Shown piece by piece: positions 33,801 to 48,800 of a stretch of 64,000 nucleotides of DNA. The stretch's first letter is position 1; every line of letters starts with the position of its first letter. The DNA is from Tridacna crocea (lineage: Eukaryota > Mollusca > Bivalvia > Cardiida > Cardiidae), in NCBI GenBank assembly GCA_943736015.1, contig OX031070.1:37254173-37318172 (forward strand), given 5' to 3'. Position numbers and translations under genes: made by a program. The notes under the pieces are model-generated. The model searched no databases. It was not told the origin of the DNA and saw nothing but the letters and a program-made list of their open reading frames with translations.

Positions 33801-36800
33801 GGTCAGACACTTCAGTGTCATCTTTTGTATAGAGGGCATATCTTGCTTCTTAACCCTATATCAGACAGAAAAATTTTAGACCTGTTCAAATTGAAAGCAT
33901 TTGCAGACAACAATTTCAAAGTGACTCAAATGGTGCAATTTTGCGTTGATTGGGTAGAAAACTGTGGGAAAAGGAGAAAATGCTGGTTACCAGCATTTTC
34001 TCCTTTTCTCACAGCGTTTTCAAAAGACTTGTTCTTCAGGGTCATTAAAAGTCGTCATTGTGTGGTAAAGGGTTAACCCTATACCACACAGTACAGTACT
34101 GTAGTGAACTTGAAGAAAACATTTTGAAAACATTGTGGGAGAACGATAGTATATTGACCCTTCCAAGGTTTTACAAGAAGCAATTTATAATTATAGCATG
34201 AGCAGGAAAAAAAAACAGTGTGCCTAAACACAATTTCTCTTTGAGATAAATTCTAGGCAATTTCTGTACATTTCACATAGTTTTCTAAAGACTTAACTTT
34301 CGATACACAATGTATACACAGTTAACCTTTTACCAAACACTCAAGTATTTAACTCATTACCAAACAACAAAATTTTAGACTTGTCCAAATCGAGAGCATT
34401 TGCAGATGACAAAATAAAAGTGAGTGAAAATTTGAAACTTGTTTTGTGAAGGGTAGAAAACATTGCGGGAAAAGGAGAAAATGCTGGTTACCAGCATTTT
34501 CTCCTTTTCCCACAATGTTTTCTAGAGGCTTCTTTCTCAGGGGCATCAAAAGTAGGGATTGTGTGGTAATGGGTTAAACAACCCTTAGGTTTGAAAGCAA
34601 TGTGAGAAAAGGAGAAAATGCTGTTAATCAGCATTTTCTCCATTTCCCACAATGCTTTTTAAACCCCTCAGAGAACTTAACCCATTACCACTCAATCCCT
34701 ACTTTTGACGCCCCTGAGAAAGAAGCCTGTAGAAAACACTGTGGGAAAAGGAGAAAATGCTGGTAACCAGCATTTTCTCCTTTTCCCACAGTGTTTTCTA
34801 CCCTTCCCAGAACAAATTTCTAATTTTCAGTCACCTTTATTTTGTCATCTGCAAATGCTTTCAATTTGAACCAGTCTAAATTTTTCTTGTGTGGTAAAGA
34901 GTTAAGCTCATTTGTACCAATTTTGAAATTTTCATCTTACGATGTTTTGAATTTAGGAGAGTCTAAAATTAGATATATGAGAGAGGGTTAAGGGCTTTTA
35001 TTCATAATTATACACCAAAATTTTAAACTTGTCCAACTACAAAACAGCTGTAGATGAAAAATCAGATATGCCCCAAATGATGGGATTTGCCTTTGAAAGG
35101 ATAGAAAACAATGCGGAAAAATGAGAAAATGCTGGTTACCAGCATTTTCTCATTTCTCCACATTGTTTTCAAAATACCTCTTCCTCAGGATGATTAAAAC
35201 TTGGGATTGTATGGTGAACATGAATGGTCAAGATCATTGTACAAGTTTGTTATATATTTCAGTTGGAAGCCAATTGTTAGCTACATCGACAAACAGTTTG
35301 AGTCCTATTTCAAGGCAGAAAGTGGTCTCAACCGAAAAAACATTCATGACACAAGGGTTCACTGTTGTTTGTACTTTATCTCACCGTACGGTCATGGGTA
35401 AGTAATGCGGTCATTGAACAATGATGGTCAAATCTCAGAGGTGGTCTTTGAACAGAGGTGGTCCTTCATTCAGTCATTGACCTGGAGATTATGTAAAAGT
35501 TCTTTCATGTGAACTAAAGCAACATAAGCGAGCAAAAATTGAATTCAACAATTTTGTAGACAGCTTAGATTAACAAAGAAAAATTTGTGGAAGCTCATTT
35601 TTAGCTCGGCTGTTTCGTAGACAATGTTGAGGTATTTTCATGGCCCTGGCATCATTTGAGTCGTAGCCCGTGTCGTGCAGAAGCTTTTGAGGATATTTAG
35701 CGTCTCTTTCATCACTTCTGTCATCACTGAAAATATGTACTTAAGACTTAACTCTTTACCACACGACAAAATTTTAGACTGGTCCAAATTGAAAGCATTT
35801 GCATACGACAAAATAAAAGTGACTAAAAATTTTAAACTTGTTTTGGGAAGGGAAGAAAATATTCTGGGAAAAGGAGAAAATGCTGATAACCAGCATTTTC
35901 TCCTTTTCCCATAATGTTTTCTACAGGTTTCTTTCGCAGGGGCGTCAAAAGTAGGGATTGTGTGGTAATGGGTTAAACTAGTTGTTAACATGTCAGTGAT
36001 GCATGATACCAAGCAAGTTGTTACATAATTATGGGCCCAGCTGGGAAGATCAGGGGTTTGTGTATCTTACTCCTGATCTAGAGGTTGCAGGTTTGATACA
36101 TAGTTATGGAGAACTTTCTTTATGGCAGTTTTTCGCCTCTCACCTCTGATGCGTGTGAGAAAAGTAGTCAGTGGCTTTTAAAAGAAATTTGTGTCAGCAC
36201 TGATGTGAAAAAGCCAAGAAACACATGGAAGCATCACTGACCGGCATGATATGATCTGAGCTGTTAAAATGGCGTTAACTCTTTCCCAAACAAGCCCTGG
36301 TTTTTACGTGTCTGCAGTAAAAGTCTTTTGAAAACACTAGGGGAAAAGGAGAAATTGCTCGTAACGAGCAATTTCTCCTTTTCCCACAGTGTTTTCTACC
36401 GTTTTTGAGAACTTTCTGCCATTTTCTCAAAATATAAAATTGTCATCTGCAAACTCTTTCAGTTTGGAAGAGTCCAAAATTTGTTGTTTGGGAAAGGGTT
36501 AAGCTCCAATACAAACCAAAGAAACATAATTATTGATATATAAAGTCCATTTTGTCTAACTAACAACTACCGTACATCATAAACTTCGAAAATCAGTGTC
36601 ATTAACACCTGACAATCCAAAAATACCCCTCACTTCTGATAACATTATAAACTTTCTGCTACAAAATACTTGTCAAGTAACTTGAAAAAAAAGTTAAGAA
36701 ATTCAAAGATCTGGGTCCGTATTCACTAACAATTCTTAGGGACATTCTTTGTCTTATTCTCCTAGATTTTCTAAATTTGAAAGTAACACAACTTCTGATT

Positions 36801-39800
36801 GGCTAAACCAAATGGTTTACCCAATCAGAAGATGTGTCACTTTCAAATTTAGAAGATTTTGGAGAATAAGATAGAATGTTCGTAGAATGAATACAGACCT
36901 AGTTTGATACTTTTAGTAGAAGCATTGAATCTTCTTTTCACAGATGGCAGTTCATATCAATGGTTTCTGGTATATGATTACTCTATGTATTGCAGATTAA
37001 GACCAGTAGATATTTTAGTTATGAAGAAACTTCATCATAAAGTTAACATTGTTCCACTGGTAGCCAAAGCAGACATGTTGACAAAAAAGGAAATTAAAGC
37101 ATTGAAAGAAAAGGTAACTATATGTATTTGTCTATTTAGTTAAAACCCTTTCCCAAACAATCCCTGGTTTTTACGGGTCTGGAATAGAAGCCTTTTGAAA
37201 ACATTGTGGGAAAAGGAGAAAATGCTGATAACCAGCATTTTTTTTTTCTTTTCCCACAATGTTTTCTACCCAATCATAGACAGAAATCATCTTTTCGGCA
37301 AGAGTTGAATTGTCGTCTGAAAATGCTTTCAATTTGGTCTTGTCCAAAAGTTTGTCGTTTGGGAAAGGGTTAAAAAACATGTACTAGTGTCTATTCTAAC
37401 ATCTGATTTGAAAGCATTAAAATCTTTGTAAACTTAACTTATAGAACTTGTTCTTAAACTGTTAGAATAACATTGTTGGATGAGGAGAAAATGCTGGTTA
37501 CAGACATTTTCTCCTATCCCTCAGTGTTTTCAAAAGCACTCTGCCTCACGGTCCAATAAACTTGGTATCATTACATCATGATGGGTTGAATAGTGGTCCT
37601 AATGTGTTAGTTTATTTTCGAACAGTTTTTCATGTCATGTTTATGGTAATTATTGTAACATAACATGTATCTTTATCATAGATTTATGTTTTTAACTCTC
37701 TAGAAGACAACCAAATTTTAGATTCATCTATATTTAAATGGTCTAACTCTTTACCAAATGACAAAATTTTAGACTGGTCCAAATGGAAAGTGTATGTAGA
37801 CTACAATATGAAAGTGACTGAAAACTTGAAATTTGTTTTGTGAAGAGTAGAAAACATTGTGTAAAAAGGAGAAAATGCAGGTCACAGTTGTGAGTTATGA
37901 GGCACAGTGAATAATCCATGAGGGTGATAAACCAAGTGGGTTATTAATTGTGCCTCATAACTCACAACTGTGGTTTTTTAAATGAGAAACCACAGTAGAA
38001 AGAAGATTTATTTTTATTCTAACATGAAAGGTAAACAAGTTTATACTTGGTGTAAAAATGCACATGCAGATTTTATTATTGAATAACTTACCTTATACAG
38101 AAAGGCATCACTCTATATAGAATGGCACAGATTTTACCATGCTTTCGTTGCACTGTGTTTATAAAGCCGAATTCACATGTCATGTTAGAACAGAGGTTAA
38201 CCCTTTCCCAAATGACAAATTTTAGACTCTTCCAAACTCAAAGAGTTTGCAGATGACAATTTGAAATTCGATAAAAATGGCAGAAAGTTCTCCAAATGGG
38301 TAGAAAACACTGTGGGAAAAGGGGAAATTGCTCGTTATGAGCAATTTCTCCTTTTCTCACAGTTTTTTCAAAAGACTGCAGGCACATAAAAACAAAGGCT
38401 TGTTTGGGAAAGGGTTAGAGCACAAATTTATAATGCCTTGAATTCTGCAGGTGCTATCAGAGATACAGAAACACAAAATACAGATCTACCAGTTTCCAGA
38501 CTGTGACAGTGATGAGGACGAAGATTTCAAACAACAGGACCAGGAACTCAAGGTCTGCTTATCATTATTTTATTGTTTATTGTGTAACAAATACAGGTAG
38601 TGGGTTCTTCAATTTTTGTTTATTCTCTTTTTCTTTTTGTCCTCTCTATCTGTCTCCCTGCCTCCACCCCACACACCTCCCCTTCCTCCTCCCCTTTTTG
38701 CCTTACTTGGCTCAGTGATAATCAAGGGAGAAAAACCTTCTGAAATGCTTCATGGTTACCAGTTGTTGTCTCCCTTAGATTGATTATATCATTTCAAGGC
38801 AAAGCAGCCTCTGCTTTGGTTTCTTCCCACATATTTACTTCTCTTAAGATTCTGTCAAAAAAGTTCAGAGATATCCTTGATAGTATGACAAAAGGATACA
38901 AGTCGTACTATAACAAAAAGGCAGCTTAGTGCATCTGCGTGATACCCAAAAAGCAATCAGACACGTGCGTATCCATCATTTGCATCTTCTATAACAATTA
39001 ACTTAACCCTTTACCCCAAAGATACTCATTTTGACGTATTAACAACAGACAGCTTTTGAAAACATTGTGGAAAAGGATCGTAACGAGCAATTTCTCCTCT
39101 TCCCACAATGTTTTCCACTGTATCAGATATTTGTATTGTCATTTGTCCATATTTTTGACATCATATTTCCATTTGCTGCTGAAATGTAAGAGCCTCAAAC
39201 TGGCATATCAGGTATAGGGATAAATCAGATGGTAGAGTGGGCTCTAGGCATTCAGAAAATTGACAAATAGTGAAAAGCTAACCTGGGTCGATACTTTTCG
39301 CAGATGCATTAACTCTTTTCCAAACGACAAAATTTTGGGCTAGTCCAAATTGAAAGCATTTGCAGATGACAGAATAAATGTTACTCAAAAATAGAAATTT
39401 GATTTTGGAAGGGTAGAAAACATTGTGGGAAAAGGAGAAAATGCTGGTTACCAGCATTTTCTCCTTTTACTACAATGTTTTGGAAAGCTTTCTTTCACAT
39501 GGGCGTTAAAAGTCGGAATTGTGTGGTAAAGAGTTAAACCTGCCTTTAAGAGTTTGGCTCGTATGTATTGGTATAGTAGAACATAAATTTATCATCAGTA
39601 TTTTACAGGTAGATTTTGAAAATTGATTGCTGCAAACTGTTTTCATGAAGTAATGAGTAGATGCCAGTAATCCTTCACCATGTAATCTGCAGTTTTAACA
39701 AATCCTAGATAGAAACATTTTGAGTTCATTGTGGGAAAAGGAGCAGCATTTTTTTCCTTTCCCCACAAGGTTTCTCATCCATTCACAGATAGATTTCAAT

Positions 39801-42800
39801 ATTTCAATTTTTAGAGTAACATTTATGGTTGCACCAGCAAATGCTTGTTATTTGGGCAAGTCCAAAATTTTGATACTGGTAAAGAGTTAATTGAAAAAAA
39901 AGTTTGCTTCCATAATTTGTGCCTGCAAGAGATTTAGGTTCCTTGAGAGCTGTCTGTTTTGTTATTTCAGAAAGCCATTCCGTTTGCTGTAGTGGGTAGT
40001 AATACAGTGGTAGAGGCTGGTGGGAAAAAGATACGAGGGCGGATGTATCCATGGGGAATAGTAGAAGGTGAGTCATAAAATCTCATTTTCATGCAGTGTT
40101 TTACATATGAGCCCTGTTCTGTGAAAAGGGGGTTTGATGAACCTCTGTCATGCATAATGTCAAGCTAGTCATTGCAAAATTATGGGTTACATAACATAAG
40201 TTTTGAATCATAAGGTAGAATGGTTTTTGGACATGCAGAAAGTTGACCTGTAGTAAAATGATTGACCAAAGTCAGCCTGAGCAGACTGTGCCGGATGACC
40301 TGGGTCGATAGTTTCTACAGATGCATTAACTCTTTACCACAAGACAAAATTTTAGACTAGTCCAGATTGAAAGCATTTAGAGATGACAAAATAAAAAGTG
40401 ACTGAAAATTTGAAATTTGTTTTGTGAAGGGTAAAAAACACTGTGGGAAAAGTAGAAAATGCTGGTTACCAGCATTTTCTCCTTTTCCCACAATGTTTTC
40501 TAAAGGCTCCTTTCTCAGGGGTATTAAAAGTCAGGATTTTCACAATGCAGGGCCCATATCATGCGTTAACCCTTTTCCACACAATCCTAACTATCAAAAA
40601 CCCTGAAAAAAGAGACCTTTTGTGAAAACATGTTGGGAAAAGGAGAAAATGCTGGTAGCCAGCACTTTTCCCTTTTTCCCCACAATGTTTTCTAATCTTC
40701 TCAGAGCAAGTTTCAAGTTTTGAGCCACATTTATTATGCGGTCTGCAAATACTTTTCAGTTGGACAAGTCTAAAATTTCATTGTTTGGTAAAGAGTTAAC
40801 CCTTTACCACACAGTGACGACATTTGACGACCCTGAGATAGAAGCCGTTTGAAAACCATGTGGAAAAAGGAGAAAATGCTGGTAACCAGCATTTTCTCCT
40901 TTTCCCACAATGTTTTCTACCCTCCTCAAATCAAATTCCGATTCTGTAGTCACATTTATTATGTCATCTGCAAATACTTTCAATTTGGACGAGTCTAAAA
41001 TTTTGTCATTTGGCAATGAGTTAACCCTTTCCCAGATGACAAACTTTTGGACTAGACCAAATTGAAAGCATTTGCAGACGACAAATCAACCCTTGCTGAA
41101 AGGATGATTTCTGTCTATGATAGGCTAGAAAACATTGTGAGAAAAGAAGAAAATGCTGGTTACCAGCATTTTTTCCTTTTCCCACAATGTTTTCAAAAGG
41201 CTACTATTCTAGACCCGTAAAAACCAGGAATTGCTTGGGAAAGGGTTAAACCACATTTTTACCTGTAACATATTTTACCATTTTTCTCACATTTCTCCAA
41301 CTGCAGCTTGATTTTCCGGTAGTTTCTAGTACCGGTACTTGTAAAGAGAGTACAAAATATATTTAACCCTCTATTATACCTGTACAATCCAAAATTTTAA
41401 ATATCTTGATGAAGAAAGCTATGAAAACATCGCAGGAAAAGGAGAAAATGCTGGTAACCAGCATTTTCTCCTTTTACCTACTATGTTTTCTACTCTCCCA
41501 AAGACAAACATTTGGGTTTTTAGCAGAGCTTAACCCATTACCACACAATCCCTACTTTTGACGCCCTTGAGAAAGAAGCCTTTTGAAAACATTGTGGGAA
41601 AAGGAGAAAATGCCGGTAATCACAATGTTTTCTATCCTTCACGAAACAAATTTCAAGTTTTCAGTCATTTTTATTTTGTTGTCTGCAATGCCTTTCAATT
41701 TTGACAAACCTAAAATTTTGTTGTTTGGTAATGGGTTAATTTATCACCTACAAATACTTTGTCATTTGGTAGAGTAACCTTAGATCAGTTCCATCCTCAC
41801 ATGAGAGAATAACATGGCATTGTGTTTATTATGCTTTTATGTGTTTACAGTGGAAAACCCAAGTCATTGCGACTTTGTCAAGCTTAGACAGATGCTTATA
41901 AGGTATGTTGAGATTTATCTTTTACCATTTTTTAGCTGGGATATTTTTAAAAAAAAAAAACAAAACACTAAGGTCTTGTCATAGCCCTGATTTCGTCCGA
42001 GTTGAGATACAAAAAGTGTCACAGTTTATGATACATGTGTCTCTGTCATTACTTTTACTTGGACTAGTTGTTTTATTGTACTACAAAGAAATTTCTCATG
42101 ATCTGATTGGATAATATTCCCCGAACATATATATAATGTAGACTTGCAAAAGCAGTTTCCTTTTTGGGAGCCCTGTATACATGACTACACTATCAACACA
42201 TCCAAATGGCAACGTTGATCAAGATTAACATCAAGATTATGCGCCAAGCTACATGTTTTAGCACATATTACGAAGATTTCAGTGAAGTTAGTTCTCAATG
42301 ATGCCAGTTTTCATTGAATTAAGGCACTCAGAAGGGAAATTCTTCTTCGTCCTCAATTTTTTAAACTATAAAAAAGGTAAAAATTGCTTATCAAAGGTTG
42401 GAATGGTAACTCTTTGCTGTAAAATAAATTTGTTGTACAGTCAGGTGGCAGAGGACTTAGAAACCTGTTCACAGCTGTGGTGAATCATGTAGCTACATGT
42501 ACCTTACCTTTGACTCGGGGCGATCTGATTCACCACAGCAGTGAACAAGTTTCCAAGTCCCCTGTCACCTCAACGTTCAACTAATAATGTATCAAAAAGC
42601 AAACTCAGACAATACAGGCAGGTAACTATCAAACTATTTTTGATACAGTTATGCCCCCTTCCTTTTACTAATATTAATCTGTTTTCAAAAACCAACCTGC
42701 ATGGGTTACTATTGTTTTTTCTGTGACAAGTCTTTTGTACTGTTGATTTTGATTACTTATGTATGAGCAAAAAGCTTACACTAGAAGATATTTAACTCTT

Positions 42801-45800
42801 TACCAAACAACAAAATTTTAAACAAGTCCAAATTCAAAACACCTGCAGACAAGAAAATAGTTATGACTAAACAAATGAAATTTGTTTTGGGAAGGGCAGA
42901 AAACATGTTGGGGAAAGAAGAAAATGCTGGTAACCAACATTTCTTCTTTTTCCACAATGTTTTCAAAAAGGATTCTTTTCAAGGAGTGTCAAAAGTTGGA
43001 TAATGTGGTAAAGGGTTAAATTGTCACATATCAAACCATTACCAAAGAATCCTGTATTTTGATGACCCTGCAACAGGAAAAAGTCCTAATAGCCAGCATT
43101 TTCTCTTCTTTGCACAGTGTTTTTAGCTCACCTGAGCACAACATGCTCAAGGGGAGCTTTTAGGGTCACTGGGTGTCCGTCGTCCGTCGTGCGTCGTGCG
43201 TCATCAACAATTCTTTAAACATCAACTCCTCCTAAACCGCTGGGCCAATTTGGACCAAACTTGGCAGGAATGTTCCTTGGGAGGTCCTCTTTAAAAATTG
43301 TTCACAGAATTTGATTCCGTCAAAAACTCTGGTTGCCATGGCAACGAAATGGAATTTTTTAGCAAATTCTTTAAAAATCTTCTCCTCTGAAACCGCTGGT
43401 TGGATTTTGAAATAATTTCACAGATATGTTCCTTGGGTGACCCTTTTCAAAAACTGTTCGTGAAATTTTGATTCGTCAAAAATTGTGGCTCTGGTGAATG
43501 GGGGCTACTTGCACTATACAGAAATCAAGGAATTCTTTGAAAATCTTCTCCTCTGAAACCGCTGGTCGGATTTTGAAATAATTTCACAGATATGTTCCTT
43601 GGGTGACCCTTTTCAAAAAGTGTTCGTGAAATTTTGATCCGTCAAAAAATGTGGCTCTGGTGAATGGGGGCTACTTGCACTATACAGAAATGAAGGAATT
43701 CTTAAAAAATCTTCTTCTCTGAAACCGCTGGTCAGATTTTGAAATAATTTCAGAGATATGTTCCTTGGATGACCCTTTTCAAAAATTGTTCGTGAAATTT
43801 CGATCCGTCAAAAATTGTGGCTCTGGTGAATGGGGGCTACTTGCACTATACAGAAATCAAGGAATTCTTTGAAAATCTTCTCCTCTGAAACTGCTGGTTG
43901 GATTTTGAAATAATTTCAGAGATATGTTTCTTTGGTGACCCTTTTCAAAAAATGTTCATGAAATTTTGATTGGTCAAAAAATGTGGCTCTGGTGAATGGG
44001 GGCTACTTGCACTATACAGAAATGAAGGAATTCTTAAAAAATCTTCTTCTCTGAAACCGCTGGTCAGATTTTGAAATACATGTAATTTCAGAGATATGTT
44101 CCTTGGATGACCCTTTTCAAAAGTTGTTCGTGAAATTTTGATCCGTCAAGAAACATGGCTCTGGTGAATGGGGCCTACTTGCACTATAGGGAAATGAGGA
44201 AATTCTTAAAAATTTTTCTTCTCTGAAACCGCTGGTCAGATTTTGAAATAATTTCTCAGGGATGTTCCTTGGGTGACCCTTTTCAAAATTTGTTCACAAA
44301 ATTTTGATCCGTCAAGAAACATGGCTCTGGTGAATGGGGGCTACTTGCACTATAGGGAAATGAAGAAATTCTTAAAAATTTTCTTCTCTGAAACGGCTTG
44401 ACAGATTTTGAAATGATTTCACAGAGATGATACTTGGGTGACCCTTTTCAAAAAAAGTACACAAAATTTTGATCCGTCAAGAAACATGGCTCTGGTGAGT
44501 GGGGGCTACTTGCACTATAGGGAAATGAAGAAATTCTTGAAAATTCTTTTTCTCTGAAACCCCTAGTCAGATTTTAAAATAATTTGACAGAGATGTTCCT
44601 TGGGTGATCCTTGCTCTTGTGAATGGGAGCTACTTGCACTATATGGACATGATGAAATTCTTGAAAATTCTCTTTCTCTGAAACCCCTGGTCAGATTTTA
44701 AAAGAAATTTTCCGAAATGTTCCTTGGGTGACCCTTTTCAAAACTTGTTCGTAAATTTTGATCCATCAAGAAACATGGCTCTCGTGGATGGGGGATACTT
44801 GCTCTTATACAGAAATGAAGAATTCTTAAAAATTCTTCTTTTTGAAACTGATGGTCAGATTTCGAAATGAATTTTACAGGTGACCTTTTGAAAATTGCTT
44901 AGCAAAATTATAAATTTGGTTCCAATGTTTCAATACCTCAAAAAAAAAAGGCTATGGTAATCTCAAAAATTCAGGTGAGCGATCCAGGGCCATCTTGGCC
45001 CTCTTGTTTATCCTTTCTAAGACCATTTTTGTGGTCACATTTACTTGATTGCAAATTCTTTCAGTATGGTTTTGTGTAAAATTTTGTTGCATGGTAAAGA
45101 ATAAAAGACCCATAGATTGGAGATATAGATTATATAGACAAATAGCAAACTCCTTCTGAAAAAAAAAAAAATTTACTACAAAAGCCCAAGATAAATTCAA
45201 AATAAACTTGTAAACTCTTTTCTACTTTCAGCACACATATGCAAGATCTGAAAGACGTCACTTGTGATGTTCATTATGAAAATTATAGAGCAGAACATAT
45301 TTCTGAACAAATCACAGGACAACAGAAAGAGAGAGGGTACGACCTGAACAGTATCATGATTAGTTGCTTAACAGCTATTGTTAACCCATTACCACACAAT
45401 CCCTACTTTTAACGACCCTGAGAAAGAAGCCTTTTGAAAACATTGTGGGAAAAGGAGAAAATGCTGGTAACCAGCATTTTCTCCTTTTCCCACAATGTTT
45501 TCCACCCTTCCAAAACCAAATATCAATTTTTCGGTCACATTTGATTTTTCGTCTGCAAATGCTTCCAGTTTAGACCAGTCTAAAATTTTCTCGTGTGGTA
45601 AAGAGTTAACTCTTTACCAAACAACAAAATTTTAGACTGGTCCAAATTGAAAGCACTTGCAGATGACAAATGAATATAAATAAAAAATTGAAATTTGTTT
45701 CAAGCGGGATAGAAAACATTGTTGGAAAAGGAGAAAATGCTGGTTACCAGCATTTTCTCCTTTTCCATCAATGTTTTCAAAAGGCTTTTATTTCAGGGTT

Positions 45801-48800
45801 GTAAAAAACAGGGGTTGTTTGGCAAAGGGTCAAAGAAATTGATAAGGTTGGTCCGTGGGTCAGTTAGCTAGTTGGTCTGTCAGTTTATCCTGTTGTGAAA
45901 TTCATTTCAGTTATATTGCATAGGCCAATGCAAATATTGATGCTCAGGGACTTCTTATTACCACTTCTTAGCACAATAATGTCTCCAAGCCACTGGCTGC
46001 TATCCCACATAACCATGGTCAGAAAGATAATCGGTGGTGACAGAGGAATAAGTCCTGTCACACTGACTATTTTCAGCTCTCAAAGAAAATTGCCTAATTT
46101 GGGATATGAGCCAGCTACCCTCCTTTTCTCAAGTCATCCACTGCCATGTTTTCCAAAGAAATTATCAAGGTACATGTAGATCTATTGTCATAGCCTTAGG
46201 TATGACCATAGTCATGGCAGCCATTGGTATGAGAAAGCTTTCACATATTAACATTTATCACATCACCTCCCTTGTTTTCAGTGTAATATACCTATTATGA
46301 ATTTTCTTATCAGCCTGTCGGTGGTCGGTCGGGCGGTCGGTCTGTCCGCAAAATCTTGTCCGGACAACTCCTCCTACAGTTTCAGTCCAATTCGCTTGAT
46401 ACTTGGCAGAAGTGTTCATTAGGAGCTGTAGATGTGCAAGACACACATTTTGTGAAAATTCCATCAAGAATTACTGAGTAATTGCCCCTGATTTGACTTA
46501 TAAATGCTTGTCCAGACAACTCCTCCTACAGTTTCAGTCTGATTCACTTTAAACTTGGCAGAAGTGTTCATTAGGAGTTGTAGATGTGCAAGATGCAACT
46601 TTCGTGAAAATTCTATGAAGAATTCATGAGTTATTGTCCCTGATTTACATTTAAAATGCTTGTCCGGACAACTCCTCCTACAATTTCAGTCCCATTCACT
46701 TTATACTTGGCAGAAGCGTTCACTTTATACTAGGCAGAAGTGTTCATTAGGAGTTCTAGATGTGCAAGACGCAAATTTTGTGAAAATTCCTTCAAGAATT
46801 ACTGAGTTATTGCCCCTGATTTGACTTGAAAATGCTCGTCCGGACAACTCCTCCTACAGTTTCTGTCTGATTCACTTTAAACTTTACAGAAGTGTTCATT
46901 AGGAGTTGTAGATGTGCAAGACGCAATTTTCATGAAAATTCTATGAAGAATTAATGAGTTATTGCCCCTGATTCAGATTTAAAATGCTTGTCTGGAAAAC
47001 TCCTCCTACAATTTCAATCCAGTTCACCTTATACTTGGCAGAAGTGTCCATTTGGAGTTGTAGATGTGCAAGACGCAAATTTTGTGAAAATTCCATTAAG
47101 AATTACTGAGTTATTGCCCCTGATTTGACTTGAAAATGCTTGTCTGGCCAACAACTCCTACAGTTTCTGTCTGATTCACTTTAAACTTGGTAGAAGTGTT
47201 CATTAGAAGTTGTAGATGTGCAAGACGCAACTTTTGTGAAAATTCTATGAAGAATTAATCAGTTATTGCCCCTGTGACATGAAATATAGGGGCGGGGGTA
47301 TACATGTATATCACATTTAGTGATAGTTATTCTAGTTTTAACAGAGTTATGCCCCTTTCTAAGCTTAACCCTTTACCAGACAATAAAATTTTAGCCCTGT
47401 ACAAATTGAAAGCATTTGCAGACGACAATTTCAGTGTGGCTCAATTGTCGCAATTGTTTATTGATAGGGAAGAAAACATTGTGGGAAAAGGACAAAGTGC
47501 TGGTTACCAGTATTTTATCCTTTTCCCTAAATGGTTTCAAAAGGCTTCTTTCCAAGGGTCATCAAAAGTCGTCATTATCAGGATTAATGCTCTTCATTAA
47601 CCCTTATCAAACAATCCCTGTTTTTTACGACCCCAAGATAGATGCCTTTGGAAAACATTGTGGGAAAAGGAGAAAATGCTGATAACCAGCATTTTCTCTT
47701 TCTCCCACAATGTTTTCTACCCTGCTGGAAACAAATTTCAATTTTCAAGTTGCGTTTAGTTTGTCGTCTTCTTTAAGTGCTTTCAGTTTGGACCAGTCTG
47801 AAATTTTGACTTTTGGTAAAGGAATAAATAAGCACACATAGTCAAGGTTTGGTGCTCTCATATATTTGTCATCAGTCCAAAATTAGGATGTATGTAGAAG
47901 AAACAACCCAAGTAAAATAACTGTTATTTTGGTTAATTTGTAGAAAATTAAAGAGAGATTCTGTGACCAATATGGACAAAATGATGGATACTGAAAAACT
48001 TCTCCAGGAAAAGGAGGCTGAGGTAAAAAGTTTATGATTTTCTTCTCCAAAGGCGGGTGAAAGTTCATTTTAATCTGTAACTATGCCATAGACAGTGTTT
48101 AACTCTTTACCACACAATCGCGACTTTTAACGACCCTGAGAAAAAAGCCTATTGAAATCATTTTTGGAAAAGGAGAAAATGCTGGTATCCAGCATTTTCT
48201 TCTTTTCCCTCAATGTTTTCTACTCTATTAAAGAAAGATTGCACCATTTGAGCCACAATGAGGTTATCGTCTGCAAATGCTTTCAAGTTGGACAAGTTTA
48301 AAATTTTGTCATTTGGTAAAGGGTTAACCATTTACCAAACAAATTGTCAAACACCCTAGGGAATAAAGCCTTTGAAAACATGAGAAAGTACACAGAAATG
48401 TAGACTTTTTATAATGTTCATATTATTATTATCTTTCCCTTTATAACTGCATAAAAAAATCACACACAGAAAAAATTTTTTTACAAGATGGAAAAAAACG
48501 TAAGAGCCGTACATTTGACAGAGAGGGCTGAATCCAAATACTTAAGTCGTTCACAAGCCTGATGATTTCCACACAGAATCCATGTGTGATACGGTGTACT
48601 TCCTGTTAAAAAAAAATATTCACCAACTTTTCTTTTTATTCTTGAGAAGTTTCTAAATCTGAAAGTAAGATGATTTCTGATTGGCTAAGCTAATCAGAAT
48701 TTGCATTACTTTCAAAAGCTAGAATTGGACAAAAAAAAAGAAAAGGGACCATCTGGGAAGTGAGAAAAGTGACAACCCTGGTCAGCCTGCATAAATTGCG

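Larger units (their letters stand above)
34322..34991 (+). mobile_element. TP element carrying two nested insertions
   Basis: Pieces 34322-34352, 34574-34680 (CAACCCTTAGG, palindrome) and 34902-34991 (long arm, GAGAGGGTTAA end), each gap bounded by TTAA. Confidence 0.85.

Noticed and set aside
35121..35401. Frames of 94 and 66 codons beginning before septin exon 5
   Set aside because: One is a wrong frame; the other is exon 5 read through its intron and a TP element.
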